36,332 bases of DNA from Spirochaetota bacterium (GTDB lineage: Bacteria > Spirochaetota > Spirochaetia > Treponematales > UBA12059). The position numbers and the translations under genes were made by a program. Positions within the stretch are counted from its first letter, which is position 1; the number at the start of each line of letters is the position of its first letter. Below, in pieces: positions 8,905-16,991 of this stretch. The notes beneath the pieces are model-generated. The model was not told the DNA's origin. It saw only the letters and a program-made list of their open reading frames with translations, and made no database searches. The DNA lies in NCBI GenBank assembly GCA_022703505.1, contig JAKLDN010000005.1, forward strand, positions 264,717-301,048, read 5' to 3'.

Positions 8905-9561
8905 TCATTTCCGGGCGGCCTTCCAGGCGTCCAGTTCGGTGAGCCGTTCCGGGGTCAGGGGCGCCGCGCCACCCAGGAGGGCCGTGTACAGGGTCATCTT
9001 GGCCGCGGCCTCCAGGACCTCCAGCCGGTCGAAAGCCGAAAGCAGGGTCCGGCCGACGGTCAGGATCCCGTGGTTCTCCAGGATCACCACGTCGGCGACC
9101 GCCAGGCGTTCCGCCACGCGGTCGGCCAGGTCCCGGGTCCCCATGAGGGCGTAGGGAGCGACGGCGGGGCGGCCCAGCACCGTGTAGGCCTCCGCCGTCA
9201 GGGTGGTGTCGATACCGCCGGGCCGGGCCGCGAAGCTGGTTGCGGTCACCGGATGCGCGTGGACGATGGCCCGGATGTCCGGCCTCGCCCGGTAGGCTGC
9301 CAGGTGCATCCCCGTCTCGATGCTGGCCTTGAGGTGCGGTGTCCGGTTTTCTCCGTCCATCGTGATAAGCCCCACCTGGTCCCCGGTGATCCGGCCCTTG
9401 TCCAGGGCGGAGGGGGTGACGATCACGTGCGCTTCCCCGACGCGGGCGCTCAGGTTGCCCCCGGAGCAGGTCGTCAGCCCCCGCTCGTAGAGGCGCCGCA
9501 TGAAGTACGCCAGTTCCTCCCGGGCCTCCCGGCAGGATTCATAGAATTCCTCGTGGTTCAT
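8905..9561 (-). CDS. Class II aldolase / L-fuculose-phosphate aldolase-like
   Basis: The protein has 218 residues, the family size. The zinc ligands His101, His103 (HAHP) and His164 (ENHG) and the catalytic Glu82 (SIETGMH) have the same mutual spacing as in fuculose-1-phosphate aldolase (E73, H92, H94, H155). The phosphate-binding segment SGGNLS is at 33-38. The enzyme is expected to split or form a sugar-phosphate by zinc-dependent aldol chemistry, or to act as a related epimerase or decarboxylase. The exact substrate is not readable from sequence. GGAGAG precedes ATG 9561. It is a single gene between a convergent oxidoreductase gene and a divergent unknown gene. If it releases lactaldehyde or glycolaldehyde, the neighbouring oxidoreductase could consume that aldehyde; this is inference. 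Confidence 0.88.
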   Translation of the reverse strand: MNHEEFYESCREAREELAYFMRRLYERGLTTCSGGNLSARVGEAHVIVTPSALDKGRITGDQVGLITMDGENRTPHLKASIETGMHLAAYRARPDIRAIVHAHPVTATSFAARPGGIDTTLTAEAYTVLGRPAVAPYALMGTRDLADRVAERLAVADVVILENHGILTVGRTLLSAFDRLEVLEAAAKMTLYTALLGGAAPLTPERLTELDAWKAARK

Positions 9562-9669
9562 CCGCTCTCCGTGACGAGGCCGTCCGCTACACGGAACTTT
9601 CCGCCCGCCGCGGATTTTCCGGACCCCGTCGGATAGAATACTACTATACGCGGCGCTCGAGGAGGAACC

Positions 9670-10497
9670 ATGGCTGACCGGAAGAAACTCGCCTCCCTCA
9701 AGAAGAAGCTGGCTCCCAGGAAACCCAAGCCGACCAAGGCGCCCGGAAAGCCGGACCCGAAATTCCTGGACCGCCTATCCAAGGCCCTGCGGGATGAGAT
9801 CGAGGAAGCCGGACCCTCCGCCGCGAACGCCGCCGCCGCGCGGGCCCGTCCCGCGCCGGAGCCCGCCCCGGAGCAGGACGCCCCGGCGCGCGGACGGGGC
9901 CGGGCTTCTGCCGTGGAGGAACCGGTTTCTCTTAGCTCGGGATCGCCTCCGCGGCGGGCCGGAGCCTCGGCCGCGGCGCGCGCCTCCGGCAAGAAGCGGA
10001 AGGCGGCCCTGCTCAAGGAACTGAAATCCGTCCTGGAAGAACTGGACGAGGAGGGCCTCGACTTCCTCTTGGAGCAGGCCCACGTCCACCGGTACAACAT
10101 GGAGGTGGAACGCCTGAACGAGGCGGAGGAACGGCGGGAGGCCGGGAGGGCGGAAGCGGTTTCGATTCGGGCCGGGAAGCGCCCGGCCGCGGGAGGACGG
10201 ACCGGCCCCCGATCCCCGGCCCTCCGGATCGAGCGATCCCAGGACGGCCAGACCTACCACGTGGTGTCCGCCGGCCGGTACAAGATGTTCTCCGCCGACG
10301 AGATGCTGGCCTTGGTCCGGATCGCCCACGCCAATCCGGATGCCGCGGAGGCGGGGAGGGGCCTGCACCGCTGGATGTCCCGGGAGCGGACGGACGCCCT
10401 TGCGGACCTGGGCTTCGCGGGCCCCTCGGACCCGGGCCTGGCCGCCCTTGCGGCCCTGCTGCGGAAGTCCTTCGCTGCGCCGCCGAAGCGGGCCTAG
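9670..10497 (+). CDS. Unrecognised basic protein with disordered N-terminal half
   Basis: I do not recognise this protein of 275 residues. The first ~110 residues are rich in Lys, Arg, Pro, Ala and Ser and look disordered. A charged helical stretch follows (about 112-155, including [20 protein letters not shown]), then a second Arg/Gly/Pro-rich linker, and a compact C-terminal part (about 190-270) with [15 protein letters not shown] and [11 protein letters not shown]. The reading frame is well supported by AGGAGGA just before ATG 9670 and by coding-type composition. The basic linker would suit nucleic-acid or ribosome binding, but nothing proves it. Its TAG stop overlaps the stop of the convergent hbd gene in a shared CTAG. 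Confidence 0.75.
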   Translation: MADRKKLASLKKKLAPRKPKPTKAPGKPDPKFLDRLSKALRDEIEEAGPSAANAAAARARPAPEPAPEQDAPARGRGRASAVEEPVSLSSGSPPRRAGASAAARASGKKRKAALLKELKSVLEELDEEGLDFLLEQAHVHRYNMEVERLNEAEERREAGRAEAVSIRAGKRPAAGGRTGPRSPALRIERSQDGQTYHVVSAGRYKMFSADEMLALVRIAHANPDAAEAGRGLHRWMSRERTDALADLGFAGPSDPGLAALAALLRKSFAAPPKRA

Positions 10498-11342
10498 CCG
10501 TACACGAAGAACCCGCGGCCCGACTTCCGGCCGAGATAACCCGCCCGCACCATCTTGACCAGCAGCGGACACGGCCGGTACTTCGGGTCCTTGAAGCCGT
10601 CGTAGAGGACCTCCATGATCGCCAGGCAGGTGTCCAGTCCGATGAAGTCCGCCAGGGTCAGGGGGCCCATGGGCTGGTTCGTCCCGAGCTTCATGGCCTT
10701 GTCAATGTCCTCCGGGGTGGCCAGGTTCTCGTAGACCGCGTAGGCGGCCTCGTTCAGCATGGGCACCAGGATCCGGTTCACGATGAAGCCGGGATAGTCC
10801 TGGACCACGGCGCTCTCCTTGCCCACCTTGGCCGCCAGCTCCGCCACGGCCGCGTAGGTCTCGTCGCCGGTCTCGTGCCCCCGGGTGATCTCCACGAGCT
10901 TCATAAGGGGTACGGGATTGAAGAAGTGCATCCCGATCACCTTGGAAGGACGCTTGGTGGCCGAGGCTAGCTTGGTGATCGAGATGGAGGAGGTGTTCGA
11001 GGCCAGGATGGCCTCGGGCCGGAGGATCCCGTCGAGCTTGCGGAAGATTTCCAGCTTCAAGGCCTCGTTCTCGTTGACCGCCTCGACCACCAGGTCCGCG
11101 GCCGCCATCGCCTCCAGCTCCGTGACGGTTTTGACCCGGGCCAGGGCCGGCTCCACGGCGGCCGGATCGATCCCGCCCTTCTCCGCCAGCTTCCGCAGGC
11201 TCTTCTCCATGCCCGAACGGGCCTTGGCCAGCTGGGCCTCCACCACGTCGAACAGGACCACCTCGTATCCGGCCTGGGCGCAGACCTGGGCGATCCCGCC
11301 CCCCATCTGCCCGGCCCCGACGACTCCGATGGTACCGATCAT
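10494..11342 (-). CDS. hbd: 3-hydroxybutyryl-CoA dehydrogenase
   Basis: The protein has 282 residues, the standard length for the stand-alone enzyme. It interconverts (S)-3-hydroxybutyryl-CoA and acetoacetyl-CoA with NAD(H) in the cytoplasm. The dinucleotide-binding loop GAGQMG is at 9-14, the acidic residue after the second strand is Asp32, and the catalytic pair is His139 (GMHFFNP) with Glu151. The Asn/Ser segment SNTSS at 115-119 is also present. I chose ATG 11342 because GGAGGAT lies just upstream; an upstream start would add five residues. The gene follows the GntP-type permease gene in the same direction, separated by a strong hairpin. It joins the other acetoacetyl-CoA enzymes of this island. 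Confidence 0.94.
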   Translation of the reverse strand: MIGTIGVVGAGQMGGGIAQVCAQAGYEVVLFDVVEAQLAKARSGMEKSLRKLAEKGGIDPAAVEPALARVKTVTELEAMAAADLVVEAVNENEALKLEIFRKLDGILRPEAILASNTSSISITKLASATKRPSKVIGMHFFNPVPLMKLVEITRGHETGDETYAAVAELAAKVGKESAVVQDYPGFIVNRILVPMLNEAAYAVYENLATPEDIDKAMKLGTNQPMGPLTLADFIGLDTCLAIMEVLYDGFKDPKYRPCPLLVKMVRAGYLGRKSGRGFFVYG

Positions 11343-11364
11343 AGGATCCTCCCTCAAATAAGGA

Positions 11365-11402
11365 AAGCCCGGGGGAGTTCCAAGGACCTCCCCCGGGAAG
11401 GA
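11365..11402 (-). terminator. Terminator or attenuator between the permease gene and hbd
   Basis: CCCGGGGGAG (11368-11377) and CTCCCCCGGG (11388-11397) form a perfect 10-bp stem with a 10-base loop. On the minus strand it is followed by a pyrimidine/T-rich stretch. It lies 22 bp after the permease stop codon and could lower read-through into hbd. Confidence 0.65.
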
Positions 11403-11418
11403 ACTCCTCAGGCTCAGC

Positions 11419-12798
11419 TTATACGATGCCGATGCTCCCGAGGATGATGGCGACCACGCAGGTCAGGACGGGGATGACCACGGAGACCATGCCCACGTCG
11501 GCGTAGCCTTCCTTGTGGGTGATCTGGGTGATGCCCAGGAGGGTCACGACCGCGCCGTTGTGCGGGAGGCTGTCAAGGCCGCCGCAGGCGATGGCCACCA
11601 CGCGGTGCAGGACCTCGGGGTTGATGCCCTTGGCGATCGCCTGGTTGTAGAAGGTCTCGCCCATGGCGCCCAGGGCGATGCTCATGCCGCCGGACGCGGA
11701 GCCCGTGATGCCCGCCAGGACGTTGGTGGCGATCGCGGAGGTGATGAGCGGGTTGTCGGAGATCGACAGGAGGGCGGCCTGGACGATGGCGAAGGCCGAG
11801 AGGGTCTTCACGACGTTCCCGTACCCTACCTCGGACGCGGTGTTCAGGATGGGCAGCATGGAGCCGAACACTCCCGCGTTGACCGTCTCCTTGACCTTGA
11901 GGCGCTTGAGGTTCATCAGGATCGCCACGACGATGCCTGCGATGAGGGCGATGATGAGGCCCCAGTTCCCGCGCACGGAATTGATGTTCGTCTCGAAGGG
12001 TTTGGCCTTGAGGTACTCGTAGGCGGGGTTGTTCGCGGTGTAAATGAAGGTGACGATGATGTAGTTCAGCACCAGGACGATGAGGATCGGGATCAGGGCG
12101 ACGAGCACGCTAGGCAGGTTGGAGGAATCGAATTCCTTGATCTGCTCGTTCGGGTGGTTGCCGTAGCCCTCGCCCTTGGCGTTCAGGGTCTTGGCCCGGG
12201 CCATGAGCCACCAGGTGCCGCCCACGAACATGATGATGCCCGCGATGATCCCCAGGACCGGGGCCGCGTAGACGGTGGTCTTGAAGAAGGGCATCGGGAT
12301 GGCGTTCTGGATCTGGGGCGTTCCGGGGAATGCCGTCATCGTGAAGGTGAACGAGCCCAGGGCGATGGCGCCCGGGATGAGCCGTTTGGGGGTTCCGGCT
12401 TCGCGGAAGAGGTGGGCGGCGATCGGGTACACCGCGAAGACCACCACGAAGAGGGACACGCCGCCGTAGGTCAGGACCGCGCAGGTCAGGACCACGGCCA
12501 GGATGGCCTTGTCCTTGCCCAGCTTGGTGGCGATCGCGTGGGCGATGGCCTTGGCCGCGCCGGTCTCCTCCATCACCTTCCCGAAAATGGCCCCCAGCAT
12601 GAACACGGGGAAGTACAGCTTCAGGTAGTTGGCGAGGTTCGGCATGAAGACCTGGGTGTAGGTCGCGATGAGCGGCATCCCCGAGAAGACGGCCGCGAAG
12701 AGGGCCAGGATCGGGGCCAGGATCAGGACCGAGATGCCCCGGTAGGCCAGGTACATCAGAAGTCCCAGGGAAACGATGATACCGATGACTCCTAACAT
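11419..12798 (-). CDS. GntP-family permease, probably for 3-hydroxybutyrate or a similar hydroxyacid
   Basis: The protein has 459 residues, nearly all hydrophobic, with about 12 membrane helices. It belongs to the GntP/ion-transporter superfamily of proton- or sodium-coupled organic-acid permeases. The segments [14 protein letters not shown] and ASGGMSIAL near the C-terminus are typical of the subgroup annotated as gluconate or D-beta-hydroxybutyrate permease. ATG 12798 is preceded by AAGGAG at good spacing; an upstream in-frame start would add 25 polar residues before the first helix. Gene order places it between the thiolase and hbd genes, so 3-hydroxybutyrate or acetoacetate is the most economical substrate. 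That assignment rests on context. Confidence 0.88.
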   Translation of the reverse strand: MLGVIGIIVSLGLLMYLAYRGISVLILAPILALFAAVFSGMPLIATYTQVFMPNLANYLKLYFPVFMLGAIFGKVMEETGAAKAIAHAIATKLGKDKAILAVVLTCAVLTYGGVSLFVVVFAVYPIAAHLFREAGTPKRLIPGAIALGSFTFTMTAFPGTPQIQNAIPMPFFKTTVYAAPVLGIIAGIIMFVGGTWWLMARAKTLNAKGEGYGNHPNEQIKEFDSSNLPSVLVALIPILIVLVLNYIIVTFIYTANNPAYEYLKAKPFETNINSVRGNWGLIIALIAGIVVAILMNLKRLKVKETVNAGVFGSMLPILNTASEVGYGNVVKTLSAFAIVQAALLSISDNPLITSAIATNVLAGITGSASGGMSIALGAMGETFYNQAIAKGINPEVLHRVVAIACGGLDSLPHNGAVVTLLGITQITHKEGYADVGMVSVVIPVLTCVVAIILGSIGIV

Positions 12799-12941
12799 GT
12801 TCGGTACTCCTTTGACAGGCAGGATTCGATTTCGCATCCACAACTTGGAGCGCTTGTCCCGGACCGGACGCACTCCGCGCCTTGCAGGGGCCGTGCCCTC
12901 CTTCCTCTTGCTGTTCCGGTTCCCTCCTTGTCTTTATCCTC

Positions 12942-12982
12942 AAAGCGGCCGGCTTCGTCTCCCGACTCGGCCGGCCGCCTTT
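12942..12982 (-). terminator. Rho-independent terminator of the thiolase gene
   Basis: Immediately after the thiolase stop codon, GCGGCCGGC (12970-12978 and 12945-12953) forms a perfect 9-bp stem with a 16-base loop. A short T-run follows on the minus strand and A/T bases flank the stem. Confidence 0.65.
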
Positions 12983-12983
12983 C

Positions 12984-14243
12984 TTACCGTATCCTTCGAA
13001 GCACGCTGACCGCGTTGGTCACCGCGGACCCTCCCACGTTCAGGGTGGCGGTCACCTCGGGAGCCCCCTTCTCGCGGGCCTGGCCGATGGGCTTGCCCGT
13101 CATCTGTTTATAGAGGAGGACGTGCATGGACGCCCCCGTGGCGCCGACGGGATGCCCCTTGGCCTTGAGCCCGCCGGAGAGGTTGACCGGGCAGTCGTCC
13201 CCGGGCCCGAAGCGGCCGGCCTCGTACTCGAAGCCCGACTTCCCGTCCCCGGAGAGGCCCAGGGCCTCGGTGCACAGGAGTTGGGTGATCGTGAAGCAGT
13301 CGTGGACCTCCGCGGCCCTCAGGTCCTTGGCGCTGATTCCGGCCTCCTTGTAGGCCGCCTGGACGGCTTTCTTGGCGGCGATCAGGTCGTACATGTTGAC
13401 CCGGTCCTTTATGGCCATGCGCTCGGTGGTGTGGCCGATGCCCGCGATCTCCACCGCCGGGCCGGCCCTCCGCTTGGCCTCCTCCGTGGGGCTCAGGACC
13501 AGGGCCGCGGCCCCGTCGGTCACCAGGGAGCAGTCGTGGAGGCGCAGGGGCTCGGCGACCATGGGATTCTTCTCGTCCGGAAGCCCCAGGATGTTGGCCG
13601 CCGTGTGGAGACCCAGCTTGTCCGAGGGCCCGCCCTTGCCGAAATGGGCCAGCGGATTCTCGAGGCCGTTCTTGTAGCAGAGGGCGGCCACCGCCGCCAG
13701 GATGCTCCGGAGTTTTTCGGGGGACAGCCCGTACTGCTTCGCGTAGCCCTTCGCATATTCCGCGAACAGCCCGGGGAAGGTCATCCCCACGCCGCCCTCG
13801 GTTGGCCAGTAGGAAGCCCCGGCCAGGGCGTGGGTCACGCCGGCGGTCTTGAGGAGGTTCATCTTCTCCACCCCGACCACCAGGACGTTTCGGAACCGGC
13901 CGCTCTCGATGGCGTACAGGGCGTTGTAGACGGCCATGGAGGAGGAGGCGCAGGCCCCCTCCACCCGTTGGGTGGGTTTGAACCGGAAGGCGTCCGGGAA
14001 GGACTCCAGGGCCAGGGGCCCCAGGTGGTCCTGGCTTGTGAAGAGTCCGGGCGCGAAGGACCCGATCCAGACTCCGTCGATCTGGGCGGGATCCAGCCCG
14101 GCGTCCTTGACGGCGCCCTGGGCGGCCTCGGCCATCAGCTCGTAGAGGGAGCAGGTGTCGGTGATTTCCCCCGTCTCCTTGTTCTTGTTGACGAAGGAAC
14201 CGAATTTGGTGTTATAGGCGCCGACGATCGAGACCTTGCTCAT
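12984..14243 (-). CDS. SCP2-like thiolase / acetyl-CoA acetyltransferase
   Basis: The protein has 419 residues. The nucleophile is Cys98 (EGACASSS). The second site is HDCF at 314-317, where classical thiolases have NEAF, and the general-base region is KGHPVGATG at 362-370. HDCF marks the SCP2/archaeal-type thiolase branch rather than the classical bacterial AtoB type. The expected reaction is cleavage of acetoacetyl-CoA with CoA into two acetyl-CoA, or the reverse; specificity for longer or branched 3-ketoacyl-CoA cannot be excluded. ATG 14243 has GGAGG at good spacing, and an upstream in-frame start would translate through the operator. The gene has its own promoter and two candidate TetR operators upstream, and a terminator directly after the stop. 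Confidence 0.9.
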   Translation of the reverse strand: MSKVSIVGAYNTKFGSFVNKNKETGEITDTCSLYELMAEAAQGAVKDAGLDPAQIDGVWIGSFAPGLFTSQDHLGPLALESFPDAFRFKPTQRVEGACASSSMAVYNALYAIESGRFRNVLVVGVEKMNLLKTAGVTHALAGASYWPTEGGVGMTFPGLFAEYAKGYAKQYGLSPEKLRSILAAVAALCYKNGLENPLAHFGKGGPSDKLGLHTAANILGLPDEKNPMVAEPLRLHDCSLVTDGAAALVLSPTEEAKRRAGPAVEIAGIGHTTERMAIKDRVNMYDLIAAKKAVQAAYKEAGISAKDLRAAEVHDCFTITQLLCTEALGLSGDGKSGFEYEAGRFGPGDDCPVNLSGGLKAKGHPVGATGASMHVLLYKQMTGKPIGQAREKGAPEVTATLNVGGSAVTNAVSVLRRIR

Positions 14244-14272
14244 TACCGCCTCCGTGTTGAATTGTCCGCGGT

Positions 14273-14290
14273 CATTGACCATGGTCAATG
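14273..14290. promoter_or_regulatory. 18-bp perfect palindrome, candidate TetR operator in front of the thiolase gene
   Basis: CATTGACCATGGTCAATG is a perfect palindrome. Extended leftward it gives GGTCATTGACCATGGTCA (14270-14287), identical to 16954-16971 in front of the SDR gene. It sits 30 bp upstream of the thiolase ATG and just downstream of the predicted transcript start, where a bound repressor would block initiation or early elongation. Confidence 0.7.
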
Positions 14291-14304
14291 GCCCCGGTCA
14301 CTCG

Positions 14305-14333
14305 ACGGTATCGCGGGTCCCGGAATCTGTCAA
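14305..14333 (-). promoter_or_regulatory. Probable promoter of the thiolase gene
   Basis: TTGACA (14333-14328) is followed after 17 bp by TACCGT (14310-14305) on the minus strand. The -35 box is perfect and the -10 box is weak. The predicted start near 14298 places the palindrome at 14273-14290 at roughly +8 to +25. Confidence 0.5.
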
Positions 14334-14361
14334 CAAATTTCTTGCGAGTCCCCTAATTTCG

Positions 14362-14375
14362 ATGACCGCAGTCAA
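14362..14375. promoter_or_regulatory. Second candidate TetR operator upstream of the thiolase promoter
   Basis: ATGACCGCAGTCAA is an imperfect palindrome (TGAC/GTCA arms). The same 14 bases occur at 16933-16946 over the -10 box of the SDR promoter. Here the motif lies about 30 bp upstream of the thiolase -35 box. Confidence 0.6.
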
Positions 14376-14445
14376 TAAAAACTTATCGACCGGGCTTCAT
14401 TTCGGGGCTTTTAAGAAGAAGTGGATAAAAAGATATACAGAACCG

Positions 14446-15096
14446 CTACTTGTCCGGTTCCGAGTCGGTGCCGGTCGCCGGGACGGACTTGGCCATCAAG
14501 GCAGGGCACATGACGATCTTGCAGAACTCGACGCCGTCCTTGACCAGGTCGAAGGCGTTGTTGGAGATCGCCCAGTCCAGGAAGACCGCCCGGTGGCCTC
14601 GGGTGTACAGGAGGGCCAAGCGGTCCGCGGACACGTCGGTCCGGAAGAGCCCCTCCCGCTGACCTTCCTCGATGAGTCCCCGGATGAGGCCGTGAAGATA
14701 CCGGTTCGTGTTGATCAGGATCTTTTCCGTGCTGGGTTCGAGGATGTTGTTGGCATACAGGATCTTCAGCATCTCGAGGCCCACCTGGTCCCGGACGTAC
14801 TTCATCTGGGCCCTGTTGAAGGCGTAGATCTTCTCCAGGGCGTTCGGAAACCGGGGAAGGGTCTTCTCGAAGCGCTTGTAGTAGTCGTCGATGGCCCGGA
14901 ATTCCTCGATGATGATGTCGCTCTTGGTCCGGAAATAGGTATAGAAGCTGCCCTTTGCGGTACCGGCCCGCTGTGCGATCTCCTCGATTGTGACGGAGTA
15001 GTAGCCTTTTTCGTTGAAGAGGGTGATGGCACTCTCGAACAGCGCGGCCTTCGTGGACGCCGCCTGTTCCTGCCGCTTGTTCGTACGCTTGGTCAT
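14446..15096 (-). CDS. TetR/AcrR-family transcriptional regulator
   Basis: The protein has 216 residues. The N-terminal helix-turn-helix domain occupies about residues 15-62, with the recognition-helix region AQRAGTAKGSFYTYF typical of TetR proteins. The rest is an all-helical ligand domain. Such regulators are usually repressors released by a small ligand; in fatty-acid and acyl-CoA regulons the ligand is often an acyl-CoA. ATG 15096 is preceded by GGAGGG; an upstream start would add nine residues. The gene lies between the thiolase and CoA-transferase genes, which points to control of this island. The repeated palindromes at 14270-14290, 14362-14375, 16933-16946 and 16954-16971 are its likely targets. 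No copy lies in front of the regulator itself, so autoregulation by these motifs is not evident. Confidence 0.9.
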   Translation of the reverse strand: MTKRTNKRQEQAASTKAALFESAITLFNEKGYYSVTIEEIAQRAGTAKGSFYTYFRTKSDIIIEEFRAIDDYYKRFEKTLPRFPNALEKIYAFNRAQMKYVRDQVGLEMLKILYANNILEPSTEKILINTNRYLHGLIRGLIEEGQREGLFRTDVSADRLALLYTRGHRAVFLDWAISNNAFDLVKDGVEFCKIVMCPALMAKSVPATGTDSEPDK

Positions 15097-15150
15097 GAAC
15101 CCTCCGGATCCGGAGCATATCATGATTCATAGTATAGTATCAAGAAACCA

Positions 15151-15190
15151 AAAAAGGCCCCGGCAGGGATAATTCCTTGCCGGAGCCCGA
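15151..15190 (-). terminator. Rho-independent terminator of the CoA-transferase gene
   Basis: Bases 15156-15168 and 15175-15188 form a G+C-rich hairpin, and on the minus strand it is followed by a run of six T. It separates the CoA-transferase transcript from the TetR gene. Confidence 0.8.
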
Positions 15191-15216
15191 GTTGGAATCA
15201 GAGACGGATGTCCGAA

Positions 15217-16773
15217 CTAGTTCTTCGACAGCCCCATGGGCTTGTCCGCGAAGATCCTCGAATCCATCAGCTTAGGGGTGCCTCGAACGACGGGCTTGAA
15301 CTCCAGAAGGTCCAGCACGTCCTTCTTCAGATCCACACCGGGTGCGATCTCGGTCAGCTCGAGGCCTTCCTTGGTCAGGGTGAACACGGCCCGCTCGGTG
15401 ATGTACATCACCGTCTGCCCGACCTGGGCGGCGTATTCCCCGCTGAAGGTCTTGTGTTCCACAGCCTTCACGAACTTCTTGACCTCCCCTTCCTTGACGA
15501 TTTTGAGCTTTCCGCCCTCCACCGCCACCTCGAGGCCTCCCGCCGTCAGGGTCCCCAAGAAGAAGACCTTCTTGGCGTTCTGGGTGATATTGATGAACCC
15601 CCCGGCCCCCGCGAACTTGGGGCCGAACTTGGAGACGTTCAGGTTGCCCTGCTCGTCCACCTGCGCGAGCCCGAGGAAAGCCAGGTCCAGGCCGCCCCCG
15701 TCGTAGAAATCGAACTGGGACGGCTGGTCCACCAGACATTCCGCGTTGGTCGCGGCCCCGAAATCCAGACCCCCCGCGGGAACCCCCCCGATGGGCCCGG
15801 GCTCCACGGTCAGGGTGAAATCGTGCAGGATGCCCTCCTCGGCGGCCACCATGGCCACCCCCTCGGGCATGCCGATCCCCAGGTTCACGATGGTGCCCGG
15901 GTGGAGCTCCATGGCAGCCCTGCGGCTGATGATCTTGCGCTCGGACATCTCCATGGGCTTGAGGGAGGCCACGGGAACCCGGACTTCGGAGGCGTAGGCG
16001 GCGTTGTACTGGGTGGCGAAGGTTTGCCAGTGGTTTTCCGGCTTGGCCACGACCACGCAGTCCACCAGGATGCCCGGAACCACCACGTCCTTGGGGTTCA
16101 GGAAGCCGTCCTCCACGACACGTTCGACCTGGGCGATGACCACGCCGCCGGAATTGTGGACCGCCTGGGCGATGGCCAGGTTCTCGAGGTACAGGGCTTC
16201 CTTCTCCAGGGAGATGTTCCCCTTGGAGTCCGCGGATGTGCCCCGGATCAGGGCCGCGTCGATCGGGAAGGTCCGGTAGCGGAGGTACTCCTTGCCGTCC
16301 AGGGTCAGGAGCTCGACGATGTTCTCCGTAGTCTTGGCGTTGATCTTCCCGCCGCCGTTCCGGGGGTCCACGAAGGTCTTGAGGCCCACGTGGGTGATGT
16401 GCCCCGGGCGCTTGCCCGCGATGGCGCGGAACAGGTGGGAGACGCAGCCCTGGGGCAGGTTGTAGGCCTCGATCTTATTTTCCATGGCCATCTTGCCCAG
16501 GGCGGGCGCCAGGCCCCAGTGGCCCCCGATGACCCTCTTCACCAGCCCCTCGTGGGCGAAATGGTTCAAGCCCCGGGTCTTTCCGTCCCCCTGGCCCGCC
16601 GCGTAGATCAGAGTCAGGTCCCGGGGGGCCCCGGTCTCCTTGAACCTCTGCTCCAGCGCCACGGCCAACTCCTCGGGGAATCCGTTTCCGACGAATCCCT
16701 CGGTGGCGACCACGGCCCCGCTCTTGATGCGGGCCACGGCGTCCGCAGCGCTCATAATCTTGTCGCTTTTCAT
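15217..16773 (-). CDS. Family I CoA-transferase with fused alpha and beta subunits (acetoacetate/short-chain acyl type)
   Basis: The protein has 518 residues, the length of single-chain enzymes such as YdiF and propionate CoA-transferase. These cytoplasmic enzymes move CoA between an acyl-CoA and a free carboxylate by way of a glutamyl-CoA thioester. The catalytic residue is Glu324 in VEPGPIGG, at the position reported for the Clostridium propionicum enzyme. The N-terminal half contains the alpha-type fold with [11 protein letters not shown]. In this setting activation of acetoacetate to acetoacetyl-CoA is the likely job, which would feed the thiolase. ATG 16773 is preceded by AAGGAG; the upstream in-frame extension would cross the divergent promoter region and is unlikely. 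It diverges from the SDR gene. Confidence 0.9.
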   Translation of the reverse strand: MKSDKIMSAADAVARIKSGAVVATEGFVGNGFPEELAVALEQRFKETGAPRDLTLIYAAGQGDGKTRGLNHFAHEGLVKRVIGGHWGLAPALGKMAMENKIEAYNLPQGCVSHLFRAIAGKRPGHITHVGLKTFVDPRNGGGKINAKTTENIVELLTLDGKEYLRYRTFPIDAALIRGTSADSKGNISLEKEALYLENLAIAQAVHNSGGVVIAQVERVVEDGFLNPKDVVVPGILVDCVVVAKPENHWQTFATQYNAAYASEVRVPVASLKPMEMSERKIISRRAAMELHPGTIVNLGIGMPEGVAMVAAEEGILHDFTLTVEPGPIGGVPAGGLDFGAATNAECLVDQPSQFDFYDGGGLDLAFLGLAQVDEQGNLNVSKFGPKFAGAGGFINITQNAKKVFFLGTLTAGGLEVAVEGGKLKIVKEGEVKKFVKAVEHKTFSGEYAAQVGQTVMYITERAVFTLTKEGLELTEIAPGVDLKKDVLDLLEFKPVVRGTPKLMDSRIFADKPMGLSKN

Positions 16774-16867
16774 TGTGACTCCTTCATCCGCAGTGCTTGC
16801 GGCGGGCGGCGTACGCGCCCCGCGCGCGGCTTCGAGGAAGTCAGGTGGGTTCGTCCGGTCCAAGTAC

Positions 16868-16896
16868 TGTATAATCCGGAATACCGGAAAGATCAA
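16868..16896 (-). promoter_or_regulatory. Probable promoter of the CoA-transferase gene
   Basis: On the minus strand TTGATC (16896-16891) is followed after 17 bp by TATACA (16873-16868). It lies about 95 bp upstream of the CoA-transferase ATG. The two operators at 16933-16971 are upstream of its -35 box rather than over it, so control of this promoter may be weaker or of another kind. Confidence 0.55.
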
Positions 16897-16904
16897 GATT
16901 TTTT

Positions 16905-16934
16905 TTGACAATTCGGGAAAAAGGGCGTTACAAT
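16905..16934 (+). promoter_or_regulatory. Probable promoter of the SDR gene
   Basis: TTGACA (16905-16910) is followed after 18 bp by TACAAT (16929-16934). The -35 box is perfect and the -10 box has one mismatch. The last bases of the -10 box enter the operator at 16933-16946, an arrangement that suits repression. Confidence 0.65.
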
Positions 16935-16946
16935 GACCGCAGTCAA
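16933..16946. promoter_or_regulatory. Candidate TetR operator over the SDR promoter
   Basis: ATGACCGCAGTCAA is identical to 14362-14375 upstream of the thiolase gene. It overlaps the end of the -10 box and the predicted start of the SDR transcript. Confidence 0.65.
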
Positions 16947-16953
16947 CAAACGT

Positions 16954-16971
16954 GGTCATTGACCATGGTCA
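16954..16971. promoter_or_regulatory. Candidate TetR operator in the SDR leader
   Basis: GGTCATTGACCATGGTCA matches 14270-14287 in all 18 bases. It contains three GGTCA half-sites in alternating orientation, so that GGTCA-T-TGACC and TGACCATGGTCA overlap. It ends 9 bp before the ribosome binding site of the SDR gene. Confidence 0.7.
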
Positions 16972-16991
16972 TTTTCTTCAGGAGGGACTCC

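Noticed and set aside
14420-14428. Single DnaA-box-like 9-mer (TTATCCACT on the minus strand) near the TetR gene
   Set aside because: One isolated near-match far from the origin is expected by chance.
16774-16959. N-terminal extension of the CoA-transferase to 580 residues
   Set aside because: The extension would be translated from the divergent promoter and operator region. ATG 16773 has a good ribosome binding site and matches the family start.
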